A DNA stretch of 64,000 bases from Phoronis australis (lineage: Eukaryota > Phoronida > Phoronidae), in the NCBI GenBank assembly GCA_002633005.1, contig NMRA01000508.1, forward strand, positions 49,590 to 113,589. Direction: 5' to 3'. The notes beneath the pieces were generated by a model that had not been told where the DNA came from, searched no databases, and saw only the letters and a program-made list of their open reading frames with translations. The translations under genes and the position numbers were made by a program. Below, piece after piece: positions 1-13,619 of this stretch. The number at the start of each line of letters is the position of its first letter. Position 1 is the stretch's first letter.

Positions 1-160
1 CCCTCCCAACACTAAAACTGCACACATTTAAATCTTTTTTCATCTGTATAATTTTAATTACTGGGGTTAATTAATAAACTCACCATTTCCCTACGCTCTT
101 ACTGTTTTATCCAAGGGGGGGGGCCCGGGCCCCCTGGGCCCCCCCCCTAAATCCGCCTAT
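1..160. repeat. 3' end of a dispersed DNA-transposon-like repeat
   Basis: The first ~58 bases match 56098-56155 almost exactly (CACACATTTAAATC core), where the second copy runs into an N gap. The segment ends in a GC-rich G/C-run followed by CTAAATCCGCCTATG, the reverse complement of the GGCGGATCTAG-type head seen at 42830 and 55247. I read this as the right terminus of an element whose left terminus looks like the one at 55247. The family is not identified. Confidence 0.55.
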
Positions 161-772
161 GTTGTGGTGGCTTGTCTCCTCACTATTGTCTTCAAAACGC
201 TATTGACAATCAAACTCAGTCACCAACCAGGCTAGCTCGCACCCAAACACCATTTACCCTGTCAAAGCGCTTGTATTTTCAGTTAATCCAATAGCCCCAT
301 CACTGTTTTTGACTATGGCGTTATTTTGTCCATCCGCTTGGTCAATTGCAATAGCACAGAATCTTTACTGTCTTTGAAAACACCCAGTGTTTCCTCAGAT
401 GTTGTACGTTAGCTGGCATAGCTGTCATATCTTGGATGTGGACAGGGACCCATCTTGCATAATTTTGAAGGTCAAGAGCAAGGAAATAGAGCACAAGAAA
501 TTCAAGGACATCAATGTACAGCGACCAGTTGCCTTCACTATGAGCAAGGGCGAACACCAAAAGCAGTAAAATAACATTTCAGAAATCAAATTTTGGACTT
601 CTTGTTGGCGTTATCACTTTTCCAGCCGGAGAAAGATGTTAGTCGAAAACTGCACCTTCATTTCCTTTGCCAGAGATGTGCGAAGCTTGAAGAAAGGAAT
701 CAGCTCTACCAACTGTAGCCACTGAGGCCTCCGGCCTGAAGCAGGCAGTACATAACGCTAAATCGTCGTGAG

Positions 773-814
773 AGACCGTCCGGAGTTGGTATATGGTGCA
801 ACTCCGGACGGTCT
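773..814. repeat. Perfect 16-bp inverted repeat (hairpin)
   Basis: AGACCGTCCGGAGTTG at 773-788 is followed by a 10-nt spacer and its exact reverse complement at 799-814. It lies in an otherwise featureless stretch. No T-run follows and no neighbouring gene explains it. It may be the core of a small foldback element. Confidence 0.8.
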
Positions 815-2920
815 GGGGTCAACAGAAAACCACAGTTCAACTGTGAGTCTACACCAATGTGACAAACGAGAGTAGTTCTACATGTATTTGATACGTCAGC
901 TGCAGGTATGCTTATCTCTTTTATGACACACAATGTGTGACTGGGTAAAGCGTTTTTAAAATAATGTGGATAAATCAGCGGAGTGTGAGACCCCTGAGGT
1001 CCCTGTCAAGTCCTCACAACAATTCTACGCTATGATGAATACGTCATACATGTAGTGAAGTAACGAGAACTAATGTATCGTTCCAGCTCAGGTAACGAGC
1101 CGTCTTCGAAACATTTCTATTAATTGTTCCTATGGCTTGTTATTCAGAAAATGAACGTTATCTCAACTGCTTTCAATGAAGTTTTAGAACAATCGGTTGT
1201 CGGGCAATTACTGGTGGTGAATCTGAAGTAGGGCATTGCTCAAACAACTTAGCCTTGAGAAGAAGGTACTGCGAAATTAAAGTGTAATTTTTGTTAATAT
1301 TATTTATCGGAATAGGGCTATTGGAAAAATTAGTCTCTTATGCCTTATTAAACAACTTACATTGTATTTATGCGAATAGCTACTGTAGTGATTTAAACAG
1401 GAAATCCCTGCTCCTGTCTTCAGATGTGCTGAAGTCTACCAAAAGTCATAACGCAAAATATTCGTGATAGAATCTCAGGGGTTACAGGGACTATAAACTT
1501 GACACGCTTTTATCAGCGATTTCAATAGTTTGTTACCCATTAGGGCTGTAAGGGCAAAAAAATGAAAATTACTCCAGGTCTGGCAATGGAACTTAACGCC
1601 ATCAGGTAATGTGTATAGGCGAGAAATCGCATGTTACTTAAAGGTTTGTGGTTTTCTCAGGAATTTCTACCGACTTGAAAATGAGGCGAGGTTTTTTGAG
1701 TCGGTCTATCACGACCAAACGCGATATGATTATCTCCAATCAGTTAAATCAATTTTAGAGGATATTTTTATATACATTAGTAGTTACTCAAAATAGTACA
1801 TACCTAAATTAGAAAATCTCATTCAAAATAATATTACAAGAACAATGAACTGAAGGTCAACATTATGCGCGTCTCAGAGCTGATGTCATCTGCATGAGAA
1901 CTGTTGTCTGGATGTGTAGGGGTCATCTTCAGTTGTTACATAATATGTCAACACAAGCAACTGGATGGACACAAAGCTTAAAAATAGACATTCGTTTATA
2001 GGACATGTTCCTCAAGACTATTCATTATGCCTGGACCTGTTTTAAAGTATAGTGCAACAAGGACTTTACCTTATTGTGATTCAACAAGTAAAACCTGACA
2101 TTTTTTATTTTATTCTACTTGAAAACCATAAATGACCAAACTTACTTTAATTGGTTTAGTTTATGTCACAATCAAGTTCAAACTAAAATATAAATACCTC
2201 GTTAATTAACAAAGTTACCTTCAGCTATATGATCAATTTAAAAATAGTTTTAGCAATTGTTCTTTGAAAATTTAGCAAGATGTCCGATTTCCTTTATTTA
2301 TGGAGATGACTTTTTACATAATTAACGATAAATATTTTAACAAAAACATATTAAAACGAATTTCTGTTAAAGGTAAAACATTTTAGAGTTGATGATTTAA
2401 CGCATATTAATACTAGTTAGACAGTTTTTCTCAGCCAGAGAAAACAAATAGACTTATTTTTCATTGAAAATTTAAATGCTATATTAATTAGGATAATTAC
2501 CATCTTAAGTGTCTGGAAAATTACTTTTTTACTTTTAAATTGTTTGTACGAGTTATTAACATTAAGTTTAAATCAAAATTGTTCCTGTACTATATCACCT
2601 GAAACAAACGGTTATGAAACAGATATTTCGTGTGAAGCCATTTCAAAAAAACTACCTATATGAGCTTTGACCTTGATTTGACCTTGACCGCACATTTCGG
2701 GCAACCGACCCCCATGAGATTCAGCGTGTCCCAAAGTATAGATGTGTACCACTTTTGGTGCTTTCATTTGGCTGCTAAGGGACCGGACCAGTAGGCCCAT
2801 TTAATAACGTCAAATTGAAAAAGGAAAATTAGAAATCCGTCAATGACTCAGGAAAACATATACTGCCCGTACGTAAACATTTCATTCCACCCCGACTCAG
2901 AGCCCAGCCCGGCCCGCGCC

Positions 2921-2937
2921 GGGGGGGGGGGGGGGGN
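2921..2937. repeat. G homopolymer with an assembly N
   Basis: A run of 16 Gs is terminated by a single N at 2937, following a GCCCGGCCCGCGCC-rich lead-in. The true length is probably uncertain because homopolymers of this size are hard to sequence. Confidence 0.8.
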
Positions 2938-5900
2938 GCTCGCTGCCGGTTCTCTCTGCGCTCGTAAGTCGTTTTCTTCACATCAAATAACTGGTAGTAA
3001 TTGGTTAAACACTCTCTAATTTCCAAACAGTGTCATCTTCCACAGAATTTGCCACCGTCGGTTCAAACTGTTCCGACACGCGCAGCCGGGAGTGGCTCGA
3101 TGGCGATAAGTTAACTTTTCTTCAACAGGTGTCGCCTAACCGGAAACTGAGTTTAAGTGCAAAAACCGTTTAGCTGTTCACATTTTTAGTATCCATTTTC
3201 TTACGTCAGCCTGTGAGGTAAGTACATGTAGATAGTTTATCCTTGGACAAAGTGCCTGTGCTTAATCAACAGCTGATTTGATGATTTATGAATTAAACTT
3301 CTGTCCTGATCTGACTGATCTGATGAATCAGTTTTCAATGTATCAGCAGTGCCAGCGGCCAGCCTGATGGCTCTGCCTCTGGTCGAATAAATATTGGTGA
3401 TCATAGCAGTTTCGTTCACTCCAAAATCATGTCTGCTACTGAAAAGAAAAAGAAAGACAGCAGAGATAAGTGGTGTTAAGTACAAGAGCAAAAAGTCAAA
3501 TAAAGAGGTCACAAACAGAAAAAGTAAGGTCTATCTGGAATTGGAATAAAACAATCGTGATTTATTTTCCAGAACTGAAATTTTAAATCAATTTTAATTG
3601 ATTTAAAAATCGATATCATACTAGTAAAGCAGTTTGTGGTTGAAGTAGAATTGCTGTAAACCACTTTCCACTATTTTCTTGGCCTTTTTCCGTGTGGGTT
3701 TTCTGTCCTTTCAAAAGGCAGCAGCATATGACGACCATAGGTGTCATTATAAAATGGCTGCCGAAACGCAATGCACAGTTGAACAACTCAACATAAGTAA
3801 AAGAAAACGTTTGAATCAACGAATACTATATATTTGTGAGATTTAAATCAAATCCTATTCAGATCATAACTTTGTGTGGAATAATTGGGTGAGTCCGACA
3901 ACAAGCCGGTTTTATGCTTAAGCGGACGACCATTGGGTTCCCGAGTATACTGTAATGTATACGATATTATACAGCTCCGCAAGGTTCGCTATCTCGCCAC
4001 TCCGTAGTCTATGACTACGAGACTACGCACATGATAAGTGTGTTGTCAGATTGATAGTTGTGAATGGCAGTAGCTTGACTTTCGATCGGGATTGGAATGA
4101 CCCCGGTTGGAAGTCATGTGTGTCTCACTCTGGTAAGATTGCTTTACAAACCTCGACTGAGTTCCATGACATCTCTGACTGTGTAATAGCTTACACATTA
4201 CTCCTTTATTTAGCCTACTTACTAATATGGTGTATACTAGATTTGCAGTGTTCAAGAAGATTGATATAAGCCAACAGTGGCACGATATAGGGTATAGTGA
4301 AAACGCGCATTTTAAAATGTGTCGATTATTATTTATAAGCTTGTAAGTTGTAACGCTTACGAGGGTGATGCAGGATTTATCAATTTTTCATTCCCAGGCC
4401 AAGGACAGCCGTAGCAATTAAGACTTCCACGTGGAAGAACAATGAAAAGACGTGCTTATGACTATTTTAACATGTTATTAATTGGTACTCATTACCTTTC
4501 AGAATATATGCTGTTGTGTATTTCACTGAAGAGGGCAGTGTAGAAGTAGTACCCATGTGTTGGGTTTGTGTGAAGGGAGAGGATTGCAACCTGCCACCTT
4601 CAACTCTCAGAAGAGATAGCTTGTGGTGGACTGGATCTAATCTTGCACCATGCAGAAATTAAGTATGCTACTTAAGTAAATTTCCTGCTCATCAATAGTT
4701 TTCTTCATTGTTGTAAAATGTAAAAATGTTTAAACCTGTGTAAGTATAGCTGTGAGAAAGTTGAACAATAAACTCTCTAATGCTTAGCTTCGTCAGTTGT
4801 ACTTTTTAACGGCGTCATTTTTAATAATTACATATAATAGGATATTTTTGTTTGAAATTTAAAGATGCAAGTTAAAGGTGGCAGAAACTGAAGATCAATT
4901 GAAATGAAGGCTGAAGTGCTGAGCTGAAGTATGCTGGTAAAGAGACGGTGACAGAAGATAGGAGGCAACAAACAGGTAAACAAAAATGTTATAGATTTCA
5001 AAATTGATGAATTGTCAAATCTTTTGAACACCTAGTCTTTCTTTAGCATTGTGAACAAAACTGATTTTTTTCAACTTTTATAGTAATATTCCTTATTATA
5101 TAGAAGTTTAGTTTTTCATAACAAGCTAACCCTAAAATTAAACTTTCTAAATATGAAACCAAAGACCTCAACATATGTTTTTGATGAATTTGCTTTGTAG
5201 TTAATTCAAAACTTACTTTCATTTATTTTTGCAATTTGACGGGAAAAGCTGTGCAAGTTTTAGAGTACGTCCAAGAACTTGGTAGTGACGAACACGATTG
5301 ATTCTGCAGTGCATATTAATTTGGGCCTTCTTGTATAAAGGTTTAACTGGGAGTACTTCTTTATGCCTGATTAAAAATATTTCGTATTTTATTTAACTTG
5401 CAGATGGCATCTTAATTTTGTACCGATATGTTTCAATCTGGTCAAATTTTACCATTCTGTTAAGTCTTTTTAAAAGTTTATACTGCTTGGGCTGGAGTTC
5501 TTATAAAGACTGTGTTGAGAGACATCTTCACCTTACATTAAATTCTGAGACAGTTGAAAGAAATGCATTGTTACAGTTGCTAAAATTGCTTTAAATTCCA
5601 GTGCTCTACACTCCATAGCTTGATTAACATTCAGTTTTTCATTGAAATGTTTAGGATTAATTATTTGCTTCTTCGATGTTCTTTTAGGCACAAAATTGTA
5701 TTTTAGTTTTATTGACTTACATCTCATGTCCTGTGTTTTTCATAGTGCCCCATGGATCCCTGTTTAAGTATCCTTGAAAATGTTTTTGTTGTATTTTACC
5801 AAATGTTTAACATACGCATAATTCTTGTAGTCATAATTACAGTAAGTTTGTTGATTTGCTCATATTTCTGTATTTTATGTCCTGCAATGAAATTGTTATT

Positions 5901-6046
5901 ACTGGAAAGCTCACTTTGGTAACCATTACGCTAATGGAACAATGATAAATTTTATTTTTTTGTTCCAAACCAAACATAGTTCTGAGTATTCTTTGATATA
6001 TCAGCTCAGGCTTTGTAATCAGCATTATTTTTTTAGTCTAGTATTC

Positions 6047-6215
6047 ATGTGCGCACCCAGCCAAAAATGGGGGGCTCGAATTTTTGAGAATGTGGAGCTT
6101 CTACTCAGATTCAGGGGTAGATTCAGAGCTATGAATTTTCCATTCCTGGAATTTTTTTTGTTCGTGCCTTTAAGTGGACTTTTGTTTTCTACTTTTTTCG
6201 ATGTTTTTTAATCCT
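6047..6215 (+). repeat. Dispersed repeat, GGGGCTCGAATTTTT family
   Basis: Starts with a TGTGCGCACCCAG-like head, then a G-run and CTCGAATTTTTGAGAATGTGGA. The same order of motifs occurs near 49310-49560 and, inverted, near 58880-59140. The copies are diverged. Non-coding; class unknown. Confidence 0.45.
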
Positions 6216-6239
6216 TAAATCAGTTCATGTATATATCCT

Positions 6240-6700
6240 CCATGGGAGCAGGCGGGAAAAGCGGGTGGCTGAAAAGTCGAAGGGCGGTGCGACGTTGGCA
6301 AACAGTTGCCTGTTAGTTGGTGCAACACTGGCGAACAGCCGCCTCTACGTACATTGGCGAACAGTTGCCTCTAAGTTGGTGCGACGTCTGTAAACAATTG
6401 CTTGCAGGGTGGCGGGACGTTGGTAAGTGGTCGGAATTGAATTGGCGCGACGTCGGTAAAGGGTCGTATTTCCGCCGTCGGCCCCTGGTCGTACCGTCGT
6501 CGGTTATTAGTCAGCAGTCGGGAAAACGTCGGGTCATCGGCGGCCCAACTGCGACACTCTTACGACGTTGTTACAACATTCATCCGATGGACAAAATCAT
6601 GTTGGTCCGGCGTCAGACACCAACGTTGGTCCGACGTAACGGTATTCGTCGGACCACCGTCAGCATGCTTTCTGGGTTCCCACTCGAGCATCGCATGGTA
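6240..6700. repeat. Degenerate GC-rich tandem repeat
   Basis: Variants of GTTGGTGCGACGT, GGCGAACAGTTGCC and TTGGTCCGACGT recur every ~30-45 bases across this stretch. The 171-codon open frame that spans it reflects the repeat (recurrent WRDVGK-like residues), not a gene. It lies directly upstream of the TRIM-like pseudogene. Confidence 0.6.
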
Positions 6701-6890
6701 CAGGGTCACCCAACGCTCCCGGCCGGGCTTTCCCCGGGTCTAAGCCGCCCCCAAAACCCAACTCATCCTCACTCATATCGCAGCAAATCCTGGCGAAATT
6801 CAGCCGGTTTAGGTCACATTTTATTACCCTAATGTCGTGAAATAATCATTTTAGTTTTACTAGTTTTATTAAAATAATTCTACATTTCAG

Positions 6891-8693
6891 GTCATTGACC
6901 AGACTATGGCAATTAGCTCCAAGGACGCAGACGACATTCGAAGGCTATTAAAATGTCCCATCTGTTTAGAAAGACTAAAAACGCCACGCCAACTGCCGTG
7001 TATTCATACGTTTATTGACAAACGGCAAGTTTTCATGTCCACGGTGTAATCGACGTTTCGATATCCCCAAAGAAAGCGCTGCTGGTTTTGCCTTCAGTCA
7101 TTTCATCAGTAACCTGAACGACTGTGTTCCTAAAACGACCAATGTCTTCTGTTATGTGTGTCATCTCAAGGGATCCACAGTGGGGGCAGATTTCATGTGT
7201 ATACAGTGCACTCATCACTTGTGTAAAAAGTTTGCGGACGTTCACTGTCAGACTGGAATCAATTTAACCACAAAAACAAAACCGGTTTTTATGTTATGCA
7301 AAGCTCTGGAGCACGATCACCACAAGATGAAGAATATTGAAGAGGCGGCACAGGAAGCAATCGAGGTGCTCACAGCTTTGATGGAGCCGTGGATAGACGC
7401 AGTGGATCACGCGAAGGCTTTGTCAGATAAACGCAAGAATGTTTGCGAGGAACTGAACCAAGAACTTTTGCAACGAAAGGTTGAAGAAGTTGGCAAAATT
7501 TTTGATGATTTCAAGAAGAAGATTGACGACGAACTGGAAACAAAGAGAAGTGAAGCGATCATTAAACTGACCGAGAAGTTCGAGTCGGTCCAAAAACAAA
7601 GTCAAGCAGCTTACGAGGTGGCTGAACACAGTCAACTGTCTCTGATGAGTACATTGAGATACGCCAAGAGACTGGTTGAAAGAGCACATCCTGCTGAAAC
7701 AACTCTACAGTACCATGACATGGCTGCCACTCTGACATCGTTAGAAATCAGTCAGTTTGAACTTAATGCAGACAGACATGTGTTTAACTTTGTACCACCT
7801 GAACTGTCAGTACCTAACGTGTCTGTTGATAGTGAATCTACTGTAGAATCACAACTAATGGACACAAAAGTGTCACAACTTCATCTTTCAACCAAATCAC
7901 CCAATCAGCCTGTCACTCCACCACTGACTGTTAAAGAACCTGCGGGTAGTGTTGGTAGTTTTACCAGCCGGGGTGAGGGGAAGAGGTGGTCTTTGTGTTG
8001 GGGACTGGTAGTTTGTGATGGGGGGTTTGATGTAACAGACGCGCACAACGAAACTGTTAAAGTGTTCGACATGCACAACTTTAAACTAAAGTTGAAGTTA
8101 CAACAAACTCGCCACAAACTGCAGCAGCCGTTCGCCCTGACATGCCATAAAGATGTTCACATCTTCATCACCGACCTCCCCATTAAGGATGTTGTCAGGT
8201 ATGATGGCCGTGGTGAAGGTGTGTCGTGATGTGTATAAAGACGCTGGCTATGTTACATGTCATGGAGACGTACTGGTTGTGTCTGAAACAGGCGGGGGAC
8301 GGGTACTTATTACAGATCTTGACTGTGATATTCACCAACAGTTGCACGGCCCCACCCTGGGGCTGAGTAAGTTCAGACCAGTTAGTGGTCAGTGGGTGTA
8401 AGCCCGGTGGTGTTCATGTAATAGACCCGACACGGCCGGCCGTTGTATCCACACTGACACATGTACTGAGAGACTTCCCTTACGTTGTGTGTGTAGACCC
8501 ACACGGTCACGTTCTGATGGCAGACTGTCACAATAATCAGGTGATTTTATATAACAACGCACGTGCACACGTGATCGTGCCCCCTGGTGGTGTCCAGTAT
8601 CCAACTGGTTGATGTCTCCCAGCCGCGGGTCAGGTGTCTGTAGTGGAGCGGGATACAGGTGTGGTGAAGACATTTCAGTACTTGGAGGAATAA
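6891..8693 (+). pseudogene. TRIM-like gene (RING/B-box/coiled coil/NHL-like), disabled
   Basis: An acceptor (TACATTTCAG) at 6881-6890 precedes ATG 6906. The first frame reads half a RING (CPIC...CIHTF), then stops after a frame change near 7010. The next frame resumes with SCPRC, the last RING cysteine pair, so the middle C-x2-C pair is deleted. A B-box-like zinc cluster follows (7141-7250; one expected cysteine is Phe in LCKKFADVH), then a long coiled coil (7300-7720) and a C-terminal part with NHL-type strands (FDVTDAHNETVKVFD, VLMADCHNNQVILYN). Further breaks are frameshifts near 8215 and 8390 and an in-frame TGA at 8610-8612. Reading continues to TAA 8691-8693. Intact TRIM proteins are RING E3 ubiquitin ligases; this copy could not make a normal RING. 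Either an old gene copy or a locus damaged by assembly errors; four separate lesions favour a pseudogene. Confidence 0.8.
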
Positions 8694-8919
8694 TGTTATG
8701 TAGTACTCAACAACGCGTTTTTCTGCGCAATGTGTAGATATAATGTGTATCATAAGCACAACGATATTTTTATAACTAGAATATCATTCGTCTGCTCAGT
8801 GTGATGTATGTTTAACATTTACCATTTTATTGTATAGATGGGGTGAATCATGAACTATTAGTTAGATGTTGGGTGGTAACTAGTTCCGACTTGTGACAAG
8901 TGTTTAAGTTGTTTATTTT

Positions 8920-8925
8920 AATAAA
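8920..8925 (+). terminator. Candidate poly(A) signal of the TRIM-like gene
   Basis: AATAAA lies 227 bp after the last reading-frame stop of the TRIM-like pseudogene, on the same strand. Position and motif are the only support. Confidence 0.4.
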
Positions 8926-11142
8926 TTTGTAACACTGCCATGCTTTTGAAGTTCGATGTCTGTCGCAGTTTGACGTGTACATTTCGGTGCGTTGTTTTGC
9001 ATTTTGCGTTTAGAAAACAATCACTTCAATGCTGATAAATTTTGGTTGGACATTATTCAGAGAAAATTGGTTTATAAAATTGATCGGCAACTTGACGGTA
9101 TTATGATATACGTCTAACAAAAATACTAGCTTTTAAGGTTTTAAAAAATTCTTTCTACAACACATTTTATGAAGGAGGTATTCACCTGTTACATGCATGA
9201 TACATTTAAATACTGGTGGCCAATAAAAACCTTGTTTGACATGACATCGAGGTCGTTTGATAATCGCCCGATCTTAGATTTTCACTTACATGTAACATGT
9301 AAGCCTATCTGGTGATGGCGGCGGTTGTACTGCATATTATTGTACTTACAGTATACACTGATGCTATTAAAAATTTATTCGTTTCGCAGTATTTCAATTC
9401 ATTCAATAAAGCAAACGTGTACAGTATGCAGTAAGGTAAAAAGAAACGAATATTCAAGCACACTTGCACATAAAAATAATCAGTGCTATAGCCAAAAAGA
9501 CGTGAAAATTTCCCAATGTTTGATATACACGTATTCTGTTACCGCTTTTCAGAAAATCGGTTGAATGAATGAACTTAAAACCGTATATTCTGCTTTAAAT
9601 TAGTAACCTGAAAATTAGTTACCACTGGCGAAGACACGGATTTCTATTTTTAGCAGAAAGTCCTATTAGTAAGGTTTCAGATTCGAACATGCAGAAGGAA
9701 CACGGGCTGTAGTGTTCCTAAAGAAATTCGTTTTCTTAAACTTCCATCTTTTTGTGGCACAAGTAGTCGCCACTGCACAAATATTGAAAGCGCACGCTAT
9801 CTCGCACCAATTATGAGTGCTAAGAAGACACAACTTTGCTTACACTGAATGGATCGGGAAGGAAAACTGAACTTTTCAACCAAGCAAGGGTAATTTCTCA
9901 CAAGTTTAAATATTTCAAGTTAAACCTTTGTTTTTACGCGAACCTTTTTTAATTTCGCCAATTCCCAAGACATATTTATAGGACATTAACTCATCGCCTA
10001 CTCCAAAAATCAATCTACAAAGTTTTCAAAACTCATCATGTTTGAAATATCTCTGTAAATTTTCAAATCTAAAAAATGTGACAGATAAACTTAATCGACA
10101 GACGTTCCAGGACTTTTCATACAATTAGTAAAAATCAATTTCTTATACTTCAAAATGATATTTCTCAAAACTGCATTTCCCCAGTATTCATTGGTGCCAA
10201 AAACGAAAAATGAGTGACATGTAAGACTCTGTAAACGCCCATAAAAGTGGTCACATGACATTTGTTACTGTGATGAGACTTTAGTGAGTTCCCTTACCAA
10301 TACAGCGAGGAGAATTCTACTCAAAAGAACGCTTTAGAGTTTCTTGAGCTTGACATCGCCGGCAAGTTCGGAAAAAAGAAAATGTTTAAAACCCCCAAGT
10401 GTATCAGATAAATTTCAACGTTGACAGCCAAGCCGAGTGGACACTCCTCCCTCTACTTTAAATTCATGCATACGTTCCAGTAACCTGTTGTTACGTCACG
10501 TCCATTTCAGATCGCGGTTCCAACACTCCGGTTTCCCGCTTTACTGCTGTGAAATAAATGTATTCGTTCAGGTTATGTAAGACTTTATCGACAAGTCTTT
10601 GTGCTTAACAAAATATTTAGAACACTGTATATTTCAACTTTGTAAAATATGTATTTCTGAAAGTAGAAAAAAATCCCGTAGAATTTGATTTTTGAATTTT
10701 TACAAATCTGTTATTAATGTGGTCACGTGGCCATGTCTTTTTAATAAAATTGAGCAAAAGAGCAAGAGGCATTGATAGCAAAACTACGGTATTAATAACA
10801 AATTTTATTAGACATAAATTTTCAAGATGAAGTATCAAGAACGCCGTTAGAGGCTTCTAAATATTCGTTTTCGGATGCTTTCGAGGGTGACACTCGATAG
10901 ATTAGGAGTACACCTAGTCAGCGTAAGATACAAGTGCTACGTTTCTGTCATTTTAGCCGTTGAAAACGTCGTGATACGTCAGAGCCACCACCAGGCACTA
11001 AAGGGTGTCATCAGGGGCGGTTCGCCCGCTCTCTCCTCGCCACTGCACTAAATGATGCAAAAATTTATTATGCAAAGTGCTGCAGACGCTGCGGGTAATT
11101 AACGAGACCCGTCAGTATCAAACAGCAGGCATTTCCGCTATG
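8926..11142. other. Intergenic, nothing recognised
   Basis: AT-rich sequence with short unsupported open frames on both strands. No domain, RNA gene or clear repeat was found by eye. Confidence 0.5.
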
Positions 11143-11219
11143 TCATGGGCGGCGCACCATAGGGGGCTGGAGGGGGGGGGGCTATAGCCCCATTTTTTTC
11201 AGTGCTGCGCCGCCCATGA
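11143..11219. mobile_element. 77-bp palindromic MITE-like element
   Basis: CATGGGCGGCGCA at the left end is matched by TGCGCCGCCCATG at the right, with a G-rich centre that itself folds (GGGGCTATAGCCCC). No target-site duplication is clear. Too short to code for anything. Confidence 0.55.
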
Positions 11220-13619
11220 TGTAAGGTGTATTTTCAGAAGCGTCGTATTTCCTTGCTTTCGTTACAGAGGCGCCAAAATTGCAATTCGGAGCGCCAAATC
11301 TTAACTAAACTTTAATACATCAAACAGTATATTTAAAATTTTCACTTTCACCATTTTGTCGCTGTTTATCAAAGTGTGTTTCCCTTGCATCACAGAGCAC
11401 GTTGCCCCAACTTGAACCCGCAACCCACTACATAAACCACGTGACTACTGACAAACGTTAAAAGGATACCAAATCTGGTTTTCAAGTTGGTCTATCAACA
11501 ATATATTAAAAACGACGTTCCCATTCATTTACCGGAATTGAAGAGGTCAGGGCTAAGTCTATTCCTACTGAAACAGTCAAATTTAACAACAAAAAAACCC
11601 ACGAAGCTAAACAAATGCATTACATCAGATATTATATTTTCCATTAATTTTCGAAACAAGTTTTACGTACGACTGAAATGCACTCCTCGCGAATCATCAC
11701 TGCATGAAACCATACTTAGCAATTTTAAATCTCATAATAAGTTAATAAAAAGCAATTGTAGTGAAAATGAAACTAATTAAGCTCATTATTCCATACAAGT
11801 GATCCAAGAAATTCCTAAGAATTTCTTAAATTAAAGGGATTTGAACAATTGATCAACATGTCACAAACAACGTTTTTAAAGAGGACAATTTCTTCAAAGT
11901 TTATAATGCGCGTGTTGCGGATAAATTTGACTTCTTTGTCAACTTTGGTCCCAACTTGGAAAATTCCATGGACAGACTGTATCATACCCCTTGACAAAGA
12001 GCTCATCGCGCGAAACGTGGGGAATATTTTGATTTATTTTAGTACCAGCGCTCGTCGTTTTAGTGTTACAATTACCCAGTCGTTAAATTACTTCCGACGA
12101 TTGTTTCCCCTGTCCCACGTCGTTTGGCTCAAACACTAACGATAATACACGACGAGTAACAGAACAGAGGCATTTATCAAACTTCAGTCTCACTACCCAT
12201 CCTACGACCAATGTTTTCCCTCCCAGCTTCTAATAAAAAACCAAAATTGTCTAATATTTAAGATATACCATGGGCGAATTCAGGATTTTGAGTGGGGGAG
12301 GGCAGGACAAAGTGTTAACCAGTATTTCCCGCCAGACATTTGAATTCCGGAATTTTAGAAGGTATGGACTCCTTGACCCCCCCCCCCCCTTAAAAACGTC
12401 ACGGTACGCTAACTACTTAACAGACATCTTTCCTGCAAACGTCTTGTTAACAATTGTTACTCATGCATTTGAAAGCTTTTCCTTACATCCAAAAGATCAC
12501 GTTTTATCAACTTGATGATGTGATTTGCAAAATATCTAACTGCGTCGCTTGTAATGAACAAAACTTAAGTCGTAAGGCTTTAACACCATTAGGAGATATT
12601 AAAGCATTAGCATTACCAAAAATTATTCATACAATCTTTGTCACACCTCCTTTCTCATTACCCAATCTAGGTGGCACTATATAACAACTGAACTAGAAAC
12701 ACTTCTTCAATTTCATTAGGAATAATAAAAAACCTAGAGTTACTGGGTAGTAAATCGATAATTCTTGGAATGTCTTTCCTGTCACATACAAACAGGAAAA
12801 GGAATTTTTCTTCAGTTTCCCGGCCATGTAGTTTAGATGGCCAGTCCGGTCTTCTGGGCAAAGTCTACAGTTCGCCCCAGTGACGCTGTCGGGCCCCACA
12901 GTCTTACTTTGAGTTCCAGCGGACTGGGCCATGTCTGTCACCTTCGGATGTCGAAGGTAGGGCAGCGCTGCACAAAGGGTGTCTGGGGGTCAGTGGCGGC
13001 GGGCACTCGTCTGTGCGAGAGAGTTTTAGGCGATGCATATGGGAGAGCAGCTGGCAGTGTACAGTTCTTAGCCTGAAGATGGTGACTTGTTATCGCCAGT
13101 CTAGCTGGTAGATACATGATCTTCTTCAATACTGGCTCTGACGTAGGCGTTCCAAAGAGGAATAAACAAAAGTATTGGAAGTAATTTCAAAATTGTAACT
13201 AGTAATACCTGTTATCAGTCCGAAGCGTGAAATTTCCACATCCAATGAAATTTAGACAAAATGAACCCGATTTGGCTTATATAAACGACTTTTTCGTCCA
13301 CTTCTCTGGAACGAAATGATGCTCTGTAACCCTGAACAACCCTCAGGTCTTGGAATGGCCAATGACAACAAGAGGAAAACTTCCAGGTGATGTATTGTAC
13401 CACAAATAGGTTGTTGTAAAATTTACCGGAAATAAACGTTTTTGCAGACGATAAAGAGGAAACTGGAAGTGAAATAAGAACAGGAAATGGAAACGGAAAA
13501 ACGAGGAAAATTTTAAAACCTGAATCCTCGTAAGTTTGGTGAAAACTTTGAAAGCCCCATGAATTGTCTCAGCGTTGCAGAGCATTACTTTGTTTCAGGT
13601 CAGAACAAGGTTTGGCATT
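11220..13619. other. Intergenic, nothing recognised
   Basis: No gene visible. A G-run/C-run pair between 12266 and 12395 (GTGGGGGAGGG, later a run of ~14 Cs) may be a decayed element. Overlapping frames around 12660-13130 run on both strands without domains. Confidence 0.45.

Larger units (their letters stand above)
161..6046. other. Intergenic, no gene recognised
   Basis: Open frames here are all under 100 codons, lack recognisable domains and mostly overlap on opposite strands. The stretch is AT-rich with long A/T runs. It holds a perfect hairpin at 773-814 and a G homopolymer ending in a single N at 2937. I see no convincing splice-framed coding exon, RNA gene or promoter. Confidence 0.5.

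Noticed and set aside
2660-2700. TGACCTTGA-type half-sites resembling nuclear-receptor elements
   Set aside because: Two imperfect matches in AT-rich DNA far from any recognised promoter; not enough to support a regulatory site.
6317-6832. 171-codon frame upstream of the TRIM-like gene
   Set aside because: Produced by a degenerate GC-rich tandem repeat.
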